A DNA stretch of 64,000 bases from assembly GCF_031843945.1 (NCBI RefSeq), contig NZ_JAVTJJ010000004.1:1-64000 (forward strand), in the 5' to 3' direction. A model generated the notes under the pieces. It worked only from the letters and a program-made list of their open reading frames with translations, did no database searches and had not been told where the DNA came from. Shown in pieces: positions 34,684 through 42,765 of this stretch. A program made the position numbers and the translations under genes. Positions within the stretch are counted from its first letter, which is position 1. Every line of letters starts with the position of its first letter. This DNA is from Paracidovorax sp031843945. GTDB taxonomy: Bacteria > Pseudomonadota > Gammaproteobacteria > Burkholderiales > Burkholderiaceae_C.

Positions 34684-35712
34684 TCAGGCCCGCAGCTCGC
34701 GCATCAGCTTGCCCAGATCCAGGCCCTTGGCCTTGTCCTGGATCTGCGGCGCATAGCGTTGCTGCAGGCCCTTGGCTTCGTCCACCGTGCGCGAGAACGA
34801 CGACTTCAGCGCATCGCCGCTCAGCGTACGCCCGCCCGCGTAGTACCGCTGCGCCACCTTACCCAGCGCATACGTGCTGGCGAACGAAAACGCCGAGCCC
34901 GTGGCAGCGCTGCCCACCGCACGGCCCATGCCACCCATCACCTTGCCCAGCAGCCCGCCGACGAGCTTGCGGCCGAACTGCTCGACGTACTGCGACGTCA
35001 GGCCCACGCCGACCGTGGCCAGAAAGTCGGTGATGTGGCGCTTGTCTAGCTCGTAGCCGTAGACCTTGCCGACGCGGTAGACCAGCCGCGTCTGCAGCGG
35101 AATGATGGCCATGGAGGCCAGCGATTGCGGCAGCAGCTCCAGCGCCCCGTTGAGGATGGACGCGTTGAGGATCATCGAATCGATCTCGGCGTCGCTGACC
35201 GATGCGGCGTTGATGGTCGGCGCGCCCGCGGCAGCTGGGGCGGCGGCGACCGCTGTCACTGCGGCCGCGGCCCCAGCGGCGGCTGCGGCAGGCGCCCTGC
35301 CCCACGCCTCGGCCTCGACCGGCTCGGCGCGCAGCGGCGCACTGGCCAGCGCATCGGCCTGGCTGACCACCTCGCGCGCCTGGTCGGCAGGCACCTGCAA
35401 GGCCGTTGCCAGCTTCTGCAAGAACGCCTTTTCCGTGTCGTTACACACGCCGTCGGCATCGCACACGCCCACGGCCATCTCGTAGGCCAGCTGACGCAGC
35501 TCGGCGGTGTCCAGCGCGGCGGTGGCGTCCTCCAGGCGCACGCGCTTGAGCAGCACGTCCTGGTAGAGCTTCATCAGATCCAGGCCGCTGCCGGCGCTGA
35601 GCGACTCGGCCATCTCGCGCAGGTGGTCGCGCTCGCGCTCGTCCTTGTGTTCGTCGGCAAAGGCGGCCATCAGGCTGATGGCCATGACGGCGCGGGTATG
35701 TTCTGGCTGCAT
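34684..35712 (-). CDS. TerB-like plus DUF697 protein
   Basis: A 342-residue protein. The N-terminal 110 residues are a TerB-like helical domain (RAVMAISLMAAFADEHKDER, ELRQLAYEMAVGVCDADGVC, DTEKAFLQKLATAL), including the D-x-D/E metal-type loops. A linker rich in Ala (about 125-175) contains the peptide RAEPVEAEAWG. The C-terminal half is DUF697-like with hydrophobic helices (LVYRVGKVYGYELDKRHITD, VGLTSQYVEQFGRKLVGGLL, FASTYALGKVAQRYYAGG), which suggests membrane association. Function unknown. The ATG at 35710-35712 is used rather than a TTG two codons earlier. Confidence 0.8.
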   Translation of the reverse strand: MQPEHTRAVMAISLMAAFADEHKDERERDHLREMAESLSAGSGLDLMKLYQDVLLKRVRLEDATAALDTAELRQLAYEMAVGVCDADGVCNDTEKAFLQKLATALQVPADQAREVVSQADALASAPLRAEPVEAEAWGRAPAAAAAGAAAAVTAVAAAPAAAGAPTINAASVSDAEIDSMILNASILNGALELLPQSLASMAIIPLQTRLVYRVGKVYGYELDKRHITDFLATVGVGLTSQYVEQFGRKLVGGLLGKVMGGMGRAVGSAATGSAFSFASTYALGKVAQRYYAGGRTLSGDALKSSFSRTVDEAKGLQQRYAPQIQDKAKGLDLGKLMRELRA

Positions 35713-35967
35713 GTGCAAAGGCTCTCGTAGTAGGAAGGGAGGCCGCAGGACGCGAATGCGCCCACGGCAGAACCCTGCGCTTTAAGCGTTGTTATGCAGG
35801 GGCGACGAACCCGGCCGACCGCGCTGGAGCCACAGGTAATGGACGCGCGCGGCAGCCGTGAAGGCTTGCAGATGAGCGCTGGTCGCGGTTTTTCAACCGG
35901 CTGCGCGCTGGCCGGACGATTTCAAGAGATACGACAACCGGCAGCCCGAATGCGGGCCGCTTGCGAA

Positions 35968-36324
35968 TCAGGCCTTGGGCGGGGCAAGCGTCGGTGCGGC
36001 GGGCGACACGGGTGGCAATTCGTCAGGCAGCAGGCAGGCCTCGGCCACCTGCAGATTGTTGTCCCGCGCAAAGTTGATGACGAAGTCCCAGGCCATGGGT
36101 TCGTGGCCCTGCAGGTCGCGGTGCACGACCACGCACTTGACGCCGTCGAGGGTGGTGGGCACGCACCAGGGCGAATAGCTGAGGTGGCTGCCAGGCCGCG
36201 CGCCGCCGGGGCGGAACTGGCTCATGACCCCTGCCAGACGCTCCGCCCAATCGCTGGGACGAAAGGTCTTCCCGTCTTGGGTGACGCCTTGTATGAAGAC
36301 TTCTTTGGAGGAGGGAGAAACCAT
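35968..36324 (-). CDS. DUF3579 family protein
   Basis: A 118-residue protein beginning MVSPSSKEVFIQGVTQDGKT and containing FRPSDWAERLAGVMSQFRPG, YSPWCVPTTLDGVKCVVVHR, LQGHEPMAWDFVINFARDNN and LQVAEACLLPDEL. This is DUF3579, found next to argD/argF in many Burkholderiales. The function is unknown. Its start is divergent from argD across about 210 bases, with GAGGGAGA ahead of the ATG. Confidence 0.88.
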   Translation of the reverse strand: MVSPSSKEVFIQGVTQDGKTFRPSDWAERLAGVMSQFRPGGARPGSHLSYSPWCVPTTLDGVKCVVVHRDLQGHEPMAWDFVINFARDNNLQVAEACLLPDELPPVSPAAPTLAPPKA

Positions 36325-36382
36325 CGGGGTCGGAGTCGTTGGGGGCTCACGGCATAGGGTTGCCGACAATCCGGCATTCTAA

Positions 36383-36396
36383 CTCTTATATAAGAG
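36383..36396. promoter_or_regulatory. AT-rich perfect palindrome between DUF3579 gene and argD
   Basis: CTCTTATATAAGAG is a 14-bp perfect palindrome in an AT-rich island, 58 bases upstream of the DUF3579 start and 140 bases upstream of argD. It could be a regulator site or contain a leftward -10. It does not match the TGAAT-type ArgR box. Confidence 0.4.
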
Positions 36397-36536
36397 CTAA
36401 CCCTTAAAAGCCCCTCATCGTTCACGCTTGGCACGCGGCCAGCGCGCATGGCAGTGATGCGCAATCGTCAACATCCTGCCATGTGTCACACCCTAGAATC
36501 GTGATTCGTTTTTTGCATTTGTCTGGAGATTTCCGC

Positions 36537-37733
36537 ATGACCGCTCTTGTCCCGGCCGCCTCGCCCCACGTGATGAACACTTATGGCCGCCTGCCCATTG
36601 CCCTGGAGCGCGGCGACGGCGTGCGTGTGTGGGACGTGAACGGCAAGCAGTACATCGACGCGCTGGGCGGCATCGCGGTAAACACGGTAGGCCACAACCA
36701 CCCCAAGCTGGTGCCTGCACTGCAAGACCAGATCGCCAAGCTGATCCACAGCTCCAATTACTACCACGTGCCGCTGCAGGAAGAGCTGGCGTCGATGCTG
36801 GTCGAGCGCTCGGGCCTGACCAACGTGTTCTTCTGCAATTCGGGCCTGGAAGCCAACGAAGCCGCATTGAAGCTGGCGCGCAAGTTCGGCCACGACAAGG
36901 GCATCGACATGCCAGTGGTGGTGGTCTATGAGAAGGCCTTCCACGGCCGCTCGATCGCCACGCTGTCGGCCACGGGCAACCCCAAGGTGCAGGCCGGGTT
37001 CGGCCCGCTGGTCGAAGGCTTCATCCGCGTGCCGATGAACGACATCGAGGCCATCAAGCAGGCCACTGAAGGCAACCCCAATGTGGTGGCGGTGTTCTTC
37101 GAGACCATCCAGGGCGAAGGCGGCGTGAACCCGATGCGCATCGATTACCTGCAGCAGCTGCGCAAGCTGTGCGACGAGCGCGACTGGCTGATGATGATCG
37201 ACGAAGTGCAGTGCGGCATGGGCCGCACCGGCAAGTGGTTTGCGCACCAGTGGGCGGGCATCCTGCCGGACGTGATGCCGCTGGCCAAGGGCCTGGCCTC
37301 GGGCGTACCCGTCGGCGCGGTGGTGGCCGGCCCCAAGGCCGCGCACATCTTTGGCCCCGGCAACCACGGCACCACCTTCGGCGGCAACCCGCTGGCCATG
37401 CGGGCCGGCGTGGAAACCATCCGCATCATGGAAGAAGACGGCCTGCTGCAGAACGCGGCCGACGTGGGCGCCTACCTGAAGGCCGCGCTGGAGCGCGAAC
37501 TCGGCGGCCTGCCCGGCGTGAAAGAGATTCGCGGCCAGGGCCTGATGATCGGCGTGGAGCTGACCCAACCTTGCGGCGCGCTGGTGGGCCAGGCGGCCGA
37601 AGCGGGCCTGCTGCTCAGCGTGACGGCAGACACCGTCATCCGCATGGTGCCCTCGCTCATCCTCACGCGGGCAGAGGCCGACGAAATCGTGAGCCTGCTG
37701 GCCCCCCTGGTCAAGACGCTGCTGGCCGAATGA
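36537..37733 (+). CDS. argD: Acetylornithine aminotransferase
   Basis: A 398-residue PLP aminotransferase of arginine synthesis (and possibly of succinyl-diaminopimelate synthesis). MNTYGRLPIALERGDGVRVW, GGIAVNTVGHNHPKLVPAL, FFCNSGLEANEAALKLAR, FETIQGEGGVNPM, MIDEVQCGMGRTGKWFAHQ and the PLP lysine in PDVMPLAKGLASGVPVGAVV are all present, as is HGTTFGGNPLAM. The ATG at 36537 follows CTGGAGA. A TAGAAT at 36494-36499 may be its -10. argF follows 24 bases after the stop. Confidence 0.95.
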   Translation: MTALVPAASPHVMNTYGRLPIALERGDGVRVWDVNGKQYIDALGGIAVNTVGHNHPKLVPALQDQIAKLIHSSNYYHVPLQEELASMLVERSGLTNVFFCNSGLEANEAALKLARKFGHDKGIDMPVVVVYEKAFHGRSIATLSATGNPKVQAGFGPLVEGFIRVPMNDIEAIKQATEGNPNVVAVFFETIQGEGGVNPMRIDYLQQLRKLCDERDWLMMIDEVQCGMGRTGKWFAHQWAGILPDVMPLAKGLASGVPVGAVVAGPKAAHIFGPGNHGTTFGGNPLAMRAGVETIRIMEEDGLLQNAADVGAYLKAALERELGGLPGVKEIRGQGLMIGVELTQPCGALVGQAAEAGLLLSVTADTVIRMVPSLILTRAEADEIVSLLAPLVKTLLAE

Positions 37734-37757
37734 ACCTTTCGGAATGAACCCTCCGTT

Positions 37758-38678
37758 ATGAAGCACTACCTGCAATTCAACGATCTTTCCGCTGACGAAT
37801 ACGCCTACCTGTTCGGCCGTGCCGCGCTCATCAAGGGCAAGTTCAAGAGCTACGAAAAGTACCACCCGCTGGCCGACCGCACGATGGCCATGATCTTTGA
37901 AAAAGCCAGCACCCGCACCCGCGTGAGCTTCGAGGCCGGCATGTACCAACTGGGCGGCAGCGTGGTGCACCTGACCACGGGCGACAGCCAGTTGGGCCGC
38001 GCCGAGCCCATCGAAGACAGCGCCCGCGTCATCAGCCGCATGACCGACCTGGTGATGATCCGCACCTACGAGCAGGCAAAAATCGCCCGCTTTGCCGAGC
38101 ACTCGCGCGTGCCGGTCATCAACGGGCTGACGAACGAATTCCACCCGTGCCAGATCCTGGCGGACATCTTCACCTTCATCGAACACCGGGGCTCCATTCA
38201 GGGCAAGGTGGTGGCCTGGGTGGGCGATGGCAACAACATGGCCAACACCTGGCTGCAGGCGGCCGACCTGCTGGGCTTCACCGTGCACGTCAGCACGCCC
38301 GGCGGCTACGAGATCGACGAGAAGCTCGCCTTTGGCGACCGCACGCCGCGCACCGGCTGCTACAAAGTCTTCAAGGACCCGATGGATGCCTGCCGCGGCG
38401 CCGACCTGGTCACCACCGACGTGTGGACCAGCATGGGCTACGAGGCCGAGAACGAAGCGCGCAAGCAGGCGTTTGCCGACTGGTGCGTGGACACCGAGAT
38501 GATGGGCGTCGCCCAGCCGAACGCCCTCTTCATGCACTGCCTGCCAGCCCACCGGGGCGAAGAGGTGGAAGCCGACGTGATCGACGGCCCGCAGTCGGTG
38601 GTGTGGGATGAGGCGGAAAACAGAATGCACGCGCAAAAGGCACTCATGGAGTACTTGTTGCTTGGTCGCATCGACTGA
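37758..38678 (+). CDS. argF: Ornithine carbamoyltransferase
   Basis: A 306-residue enzyme that makes citrulline from ornithine and carbamoyl phosphate. The carbamoyl phosphate site is EKASTRTRVSFEAGMYQLGG and the second is HPCQILADIFTF. VAWVGDGNNMANTWLQAADL and the catalytic Cys loop FMHCLPAHRGEEVEADVIDG are typical. It is co-directional with argD, 24 bases downstream, and is likely in the same transcript. Confidence 0.97.
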   Translation: MKHYLQFNDLSADEYAYLFGRAALIKGKFKSYEKYHPLADRTMAMIFEKASTRTRVSFEAGMYQLGGSVVHLTTGDSQLGRAEPIEDSARVISRMTDLVMIRTYEQAKIARFAEHSRVPVINGLTNEFHPCQILADIFTFIEHRGSIQGKVVAWVGDGNNMANTWLQAADLLGFTVHVSTPGGYEIDEKLAFGDRTPRTGCYKVFKDPMDACRGADLVTTDVWTSMGYEAENEARKQAFADWCVDTEMMGVAQPNALFMHCLPAHRGEEVEADVIDGPQSVVWDEAENRMHAQKALMEYLLLGRID

Positions 38679-38698
38679 ACTTACTGCTGGTCGTTCCC

Positions 38699-39262
38699 TT
38701 GCCCCTGATTGACCAGCATCTACCAACGCATGACTTCGCCGAGCGGCACACGCTGCGGGTGCGGGCACGGCCAGGTGCGTTGCTGGACTGCGCGGCAGAC
38801 CCGGCGATAGGCGACGACCCCTTCATCGAACGCTGCATTGCGCTGCGCGAGGCGCCGGCCCGCCTGCTGGCACGCCTGGGCCGCCCCACGGCGCTGCCGG
38901 CGCGGGTGTTTGGATTGGCGGACTTCACGCCGCTGGGGCGCGATGGCGACCGTGAACTGGCTTTCGGCCTGGCGGGCCGCTTCTGGCAAGCGGACTACGG
39001 CCTGGTGCCCTGGCATGCGCCCGCATCGGCAGATGCGCCCGGGTTCGCCCGGCTGGTGATGAACGTCACCGCCACCCCGCTGCCCGATGGCGCCACGCTG
39101 CTGGCCACGGAAACACGGGTGCACTGCCCCGATGCGCTGAGCCGGCGGCGCTTTGCGCCCTACTGGTGGTTGATTCGGCCCGTGGGCGGGCTGATCCGCA
39201 GGCGGCTGCTGCAACGCATCGCCAAGGCAGCCAGCACGGCAGCGGTGGCGCCGGCCACCTGA
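38699..39262 (+). CDS. SRPBCC-like protein, unknown function
   Basis: A 187-residue protein that starts at a TTG, 20 bases after argF. An N-terminal HDFAERHTLRVRARPGALLD strand, FGLADFTPLGRDGDRELAFG, LAGRFW, VMNVTATPLPDGATLLATET, RVHCPDALSRRRFAPYWWLI and RPVGGLIRRRLLQRIAKAA form a pattern I recognise from uncharacterised SRPBCC/START-like proteins. The TETRV and RRFxxYWxxIRP motifs are the most telling. A hydrophobic ligand pocket is predicted for that fold; no ligand is known. The start is uncertain. Confidence 0.65.
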   Translation: MPLIDQHLPTHDFAERHTLRVRARPGALLDCAADPAIGDDPFIERCIALREAPARLLARLGRPTALPARVFGLADFTPLGRDGDRELAFGLAGRFWQADYGLVPWHAPASADAPGFARLVMNVTATPLPDGATLLATETRVHCPDALSRRRFAPYWWLIRPVGGLIRRRLLQRIAKAASTAAVAPAT

Positions 39263-39264
39263 AA

Positions 39265-39326
39265 TTCAAGCCAAAACAGCCTCTAGCGCTTGATACACAA
39301 GCGCGAGCAGCTATATTTTTAATAGC
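39265..39326 (+). repeat. Dispersed repeat, copy 7
   Basis: TTCAAGCCAAAACAGCCT, CTAGCGCTTGATACACAAGC, then AGCTATATTTTTAATAGC. Plus orientation; between the SRPBCC-like gene and the end of the feo operon. Confidence 0.92.
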
Positions 39327-39335
39327 GATCAGACA

Positions 39336-39620
39336 TCAATCGCCAGCGCCGTGCCGGTGCGAAGGCGGCATCGCCACCGGCTTTTCCACAGGCGCCTTGG
39401 CTCCCTGATCGCCTGCCGCAGCGCCCGCGCTGCCGCACGACCCGCAAGTGGCGCAGCCTCCGCCGTCGCTGCTGCTGCCGCAGCCCGGCGCCTGGCCCAG
39501 GCTGGAATGCACCCGCCCCAGCCGGCCGCGCCAGCGCTGGGGCATGTAGCGCCACAGCACATACAGCGCAGCCAACGCCACGATCAGTCCAACGACCAGG
39601 TTCTGCGCCATGCTGCTCAT
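39336..39620 (-). CDS. FeoB-associated Cys-rich small membrane protein
   Basis: A 94-residue protein. Its ATG (39618-39620) overlaps the feoB stop by one base (TGATG). It has one membrane segment (QNLVVGLIVALAALYVLW), then a basic strip (RYMPQRWRGRLGRVH) and a Cys-rich tail (CGSSSDGGGCATCGSCG). This resembles FeoB-associated Cys-rich membrane proteins, thought to help FeoB or to bind iron near the pore. It is in the position of feoC but is not a winged-helix FeoC. Confidence 0.8.
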   Translation of the reverse strand: MSSMAQNLVVGLIVALAALYVLWRYMPQRWRGRLGRVHSSLGQAPGCGSSSDGGGCATCGSCGSAGAAAGDQGAKAPVEKPVAMPPSHRHGAGD

Positions 39621-41539
39621 CACCCGGCTCCCATCGCCACGGCGATGCGGTAGGTGATGAAGCTGGCGATGTAGGCCAGCGCGAACAGGTAGCCCGCCAT
39701 CACCAGCGGCCAGCGCCAGCTGTTGGTTTCGCGGCGCACGGCGGCGATGGTGGAGATGCATTGCGGCGCGAAGATGAACCACACCAGCAGCGACAGCGCG
39801 GTGGCCAGCGACCAGCTCTGCGCGATCAGCGGCCCCAGTTGCGCAGCGGTTTCGTCGCCGGTGGCGGACAGCGCATACACGGTGCCCAGCGCGCCCACCG
39901 CCACCTCGCGCGCGGCCATGCCGGGCACCAGGGCGATGGAGATCTGCCAGTTGAAGCCGATGGGCGCGAAGATCACCTCCAGCATGCTGCCGATGCGCCC
40001 GGCGAAGCTGTATTCGATGGCCGGGCCGGTGGCGCCCGCGGGCGCGCCCGGGAACGACGACAGGAACCACAGCAGCACGGTGACGGCCAGGATGATGCCG
40101 CCCACGCGGCGCAGGAAGATCAGCGCCCGTTCCCACAGGCCGATGGCCAGCCCGCGCAGGCTGGGCCAGCGGTAGGTGGGCAGCTCCATCAGCAGCGGGG
40201 TGGCTGCGGCGCCGCTGCGCAGCAGCTTGGCGACCCAGGCCACGGCCATGGCGCTGACGATGCCGCCCACGTACAGCGCGAACAGCACCAGGCCCTGCAG
40301 GTTGAAGAGCCCGGCCACGGTGCGCTCCGGAATGAACGCGGCGATCAGCAGCGCATACACCGGCAGGCGGGCCGAGCAGGTCATCAGCGGCGCGATCATG
40401 ATGGTGACCAGCCGGTCGCGCCAGTGCGGAATCGAGCGCGTGGCCATGATGCCGGGAATGGCGCAGGCAAAGCTCGACAGCAGCGGAATGAACGAGCGGC
40501 CCGACAGCCCCACCGTGCCCATGACGCGGTCGAGCAGGAAGGCTGCGCGCGGCAGGTAGCCGGAATCTTCCAGCACCAGGATGAAGAAGAACAGGATCAG
40601 GATCTGCGGCAGAAACACGATGACGCCGCCCGCGCCCGCAATGATGCCGTCGGTCAGCAGGCTGCGCAGCGCGCCCTCGCCCATGTGCGCATTCACCCCG
40701 GCGCCTGCGGCGGCCGTGGTGGCCTCGATCCAGCCCATGGGCGCTTCGGCCCAGCTGAAGACGGCCTGGAACATCAGAAACAGCGTGGCCGCCAGCAGCA
40801 GCAGGCCCCACACGGGGTGCAGCACCACGGCGTCGATGCGGTCGTCGCGGCGCAGGCTCACCAGCGGCTCGCGCACGGCCACCTCCATCACGCGGCGCAC
40901 TTCCTGGTGCAGTTGCAGCACCTGCTGCTGCGGGTCAGCCATGGCCGCCGGCGCAGCAGCGGCATGGGCCGCCAGGGCGCCCAGCGCCGCCGGCTGCACT
41001 GCGTCGAGCCAGCGCACCAGGTCCTGCGCGCCGCCGCTGCGCACGCCCACGGTGGCGATCACCGGCATGCCCAGCTCGCGCTCAAGCGCCTCACGGTCAA
41101 TCACGATGCCCTGGCGCTCGGCCATGTCGCTCATGTTCAGCACCAGCACCATGGGCAGGCCCAGAGCGCGCGCCTCCAGCACCAGGCGCAGGTTCAGCCG
41201 CAGATGGGTGGCGTCGGTCACGCACACCAACACGTCGGGCGCAGGCTCGCCCGCGCGCTTGCCCGTCACGATGTCGCGCGTGACGGCTTCGTCCATGCTC
41301 TGCGCATGCAGGCTGTAGGCGCCGGGCAAGTCCAGCACGCGCACGCGCCGGCCACTGGCGGTGACCAGCGAGCCTTCCTTGCGCTCGACGGTCACGCCGG
41401 CGTAGTTGGCGACCTTCTGGCGCGCGCCGGTCAGCAGGTTGAAGAGCGCGGTCTTGCCGCAGTTGGGGTTGCCCAGCAGGGCGATGCGCAGCGGCTGGCC
41501 GGCCGTCGACGGGATGGATGCCGTGGTGGTGGTGCTCAT
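39620..41539 (-). CDS. feoB: Ferrous iron transporter FeoB
   Basis: A 639-residue GTP-dependent iron(II) transporter. The N-terminal G domain has LLGNPNCGKTALFNLLTG (G1, about 23-30), the NYAGVTV switch (G2), LDLPGAYSLHA (G3) and LVLNMSDMAE (G4). The membrane part has two Gate-like regions (IVFLPQILILFFFILVLEDS, SFACAIPGIMATRSI, LMTCSARLPVYALLI, MAAREVAVGALGTVYAL) with the conserved Cys in the pore strips. It is somewhat shorter than E. coli FeoB. The start overlaps feoA's stop by four bases. Confidence 0.96.
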   Translation of the reverse strand: MSTTTTASIPSTAGQPLRIALLGNPNCGKTALFNLLTGARQKVANYAGVTVERKEGSLVTASGRRVRVLDLPGAYSLHAQSMDEAVTRDIVTGKRAGEPAPDVLVCVTDATHLRLNLRLVLEARALGLPMVLVLNMSDMAERQGIVIDREALERELGMPVIATVGVRSGGAQDLVRWLDAVQPAALGALAAHAAAAPAAMADPQQQVLQLHQEVRRVMEVAVREPLVSLRRDDRIDAVVLHPVWGLLLLAATLFLMFQAVFSWAEAPMGWIEATTAAAGAGVNAHMGEGALRSLLTDGIIAGAGGVIVFLPQILILFFFILVLEDSGYLPRAAFLLDRVMGTVGLSGRSFIPLLSSFACAIPGIMATRSIPHWRDRLVTIMIAPLMTCSARLPVYALLIAAFIPERTVAGLFNLQGLVLFALYVGGIVSAMAVAWVAKLLRSGAAATPLLMELPTYRWPSLRGLAIGLWERALIFLRRVGGIILAVTVLLWFLSSFPGAPAGATGPAIEYSFAGRIGSMLEVIFAPIGFNWQISIALVPGMAAREVAVGALGTVYALSATGDETAAQLGPLIAQSWSLATALSLLVWFIFAPQCISTIAAVRRETNSWRWPLVMAGYLFALAYIASFITYRIAVAMGAG

Positions 41540-41859
41540 GCGGCGGCACCTTCGGTGTGGACCTGTACCTGCACCAGAGCGGCTTCATGGCGGCGCAGCG
41601 CGAAGGTGGCTTGCCCCACGCGCACGGCGATGGGGTCTCCGCCCGGCAGTCCGCTGGCCACCACGCGCACAGGTTCGCCCGGCAGAAAGCCGATTTCCAT
41701 CAGCCGCAGCACCACGTCGCGCTGTGCGGCGTCGCTGGCGGGCAGCAGGCCGGTGACGGTGGCGGGAACATGGCGCGCCAGCGTGTCGAGTCCGACGGAC
41801 GGCGCGCATGCGGCAGCTGGCGCCAGGGGGGCCGTGGAGCCGTCCTGGAAGGATTTCAT
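41536..41859 (-). CDS. feoA: FeoA, SH3-like partner of FeoB
   Basis: A 107-residue protein. After a Pro/Ala-rich leader, the FeoA SH3-like domain reads PATVTGLLPASDAAQRDVVL, RLMEIGFLPGEPVRVVASGL and PIAVRVGQATFALRRHEAAL. FeoA is needed for full FeoB transport activity. It is first in the feo operon and is preceded by a Fur-box-like site 14-33 bases upstream of its ATG. Confidence 0.94.
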   Translation of the reverse strand: MKSFQDGSTAPLAPAAACAPSVGLDTLARHVPATVTGLLPASDAAQRDVVLRLMEIGFLPGEPVRVVASGLPGGDPIAVRVGQATFALRRHEAALVQVQVHTEGAAA

Positions 41860-41873
41860 GGGAACCTGTTTGA

Positions 41874-41892
41874 AATGATATTAATTCTCATT
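41874..41892 (-). promoter_or_regulatory. Fur-box-like site upstream of feoA
   Basis: A 19-bp AT-rich site with inverted ends AATGA (41874-41878) and TCATT (41888-41892) and a central ATTAA. Its length, symmetry and base make-up match the GATAATGATAATCATTATC Fur consensus in the flanks though not in the centre. It lies just before feoA, the expected place for iron-Fur repression. Confidence 0.7.
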
Positions 41893-42057
41893 TTACGAGC
41901 CGGCAGTAGTGCAGCGTTGACGTGGGTCATAACCACCCGGCCGCTGGCTTATGCTGCACGCCCCCAATGACCGTCGCCTGCCACCGTGCGCGCAGGCGGT
42001 TTCAGCTGCCGCCGCTGGAAGACGGCGCGGCCTGAACCCAGGCCGGCTGCCATGGGG

Positions 42058-42534
42058 TCAGGCCACCGGCAAACCGCCCACCTGGCCCTTGAATTCCTGC
42101 AGCGAAAAATAGGTATGCGCATGCCGCACGCCCGGCAGGCGGTGCAGCTTGCTTTGCAGCAGATCGGAATACGCATCCAGGTCGCGCGCCACCACCACCA
42201 GCAAAAAGTCTGCGGGGCCGGAGATGCCGTGGAACATCACCACCTCCGGAATGGCGCAGACCGCTTCTTCGAATGCGCGTGAGGCGATCTCGTTCTGGTG
42301 GTCGATGCCCACCATGACGAACGCCATCACGCCCCAGCCCAGCGCGCGGCGGTTCAGTGCGGCGTGGTAACCGCTGATGACGCCGTCGTCTTCCAGCTTT
42401 TTCACGCGCCGCCAGCAGGGCGACTGCGACAGGTGAGCCATCTGGGCGAGCTCGCCCGATGTGAGGCGGGCGTTGGCCTGCAGTGCGCCGAGCAGCTGAA
42501 GGTCGATGCGATCGATCTGGTTTTGCATAAACAT
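42058..42534 (-). CDS. kynR: Lrp/AsnC-family regulator of the kyn operon
   Basis: A 158-residue regulator. The HTH part is DRIDLQLLGALQANARLTSG then ELAQMAHLSQSPCWRRVKKL, and the RAM domain has GVISGYHAALNRRALGWGV, VVMFHGISGPADFLLVVVA and GVRHAHTYFSLQEFKGQ. It is divergent from kynB. In Pseudomonas and Burkholderia the regulator here is KynR, an Lrp-type protein that senses kynurenine and activates the operon. The symbol is from context. Confidence 0.85.
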   Translation of the reverse strand: MFMQNQIDRIDLQLLGALQANARLTSGELAQMAHLSQSPCWRRVKKLEDDGVISGYHAALNRRALGWGVMAFVMVGIDHQNEIASRAFEEAVCAIPEVVMFHGISGPADFLLVVVARDLDAYSDLLQSKLHRLPGVRHAHTYFSLQEFKGQVGGLPVA

Positions 42535-42670
42535 TCCGGAGCAGCGACTTAGAAGGTTGAATTATCCAATTTTTAACAGCAAACCAAATAGACCAGTGAC
42601 TTTTACCCTCTTGTGCGACTAGCATTACCCGAAACGCACCGGCAACCACCCATGCCGGTTGGTGAGACCC

Positions 42671-42738
42671 GCTCGCCCTGAGCCTGTCGAAGGGCTTTCG
42701 CGTATGCGACCTGGCTTCGACAGGCTCAGCCCGAACGG
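42671..42738. repeat. Inverted GAGCCTGTCGAAG repeat, copy 1
   Basis: The arms GAGCCTGTCGAAG (42680-42692) and CTTCGACAGGCTC (42715-42727) are perfect over 13 bp with a 22-base loop, flanked by CGCCCT and GCCCGAACGG. This is a dispersed palindromic repeat type common in proteobacteria. It lies between kynR and kynB, 28 bases before the kynB ATG. A second copy is at 60075-60147. Confidence 0.88.
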
Positions 42739-42765
42739 ATTTTTCTTCACTGATTGGCAGTGCCC

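Noticed and set aside
35794..36357. A 187-residue rightward frame across the DUF3579 gene
   Set aside because: Mostly antisense to DUF3579; no ribosome site or motif in the free part.
36486..38768. A 760-residue leftward open frame across argD and argF
   Set aside because: Antisense shadow; the composition is that of reversed coding DNA.
39761..41878. A 705-residue rightward open frame across feoB and feoA
   Set aside because: Antisense to feoB/feoA with no motif; the feo genes and their overlaps are clear.
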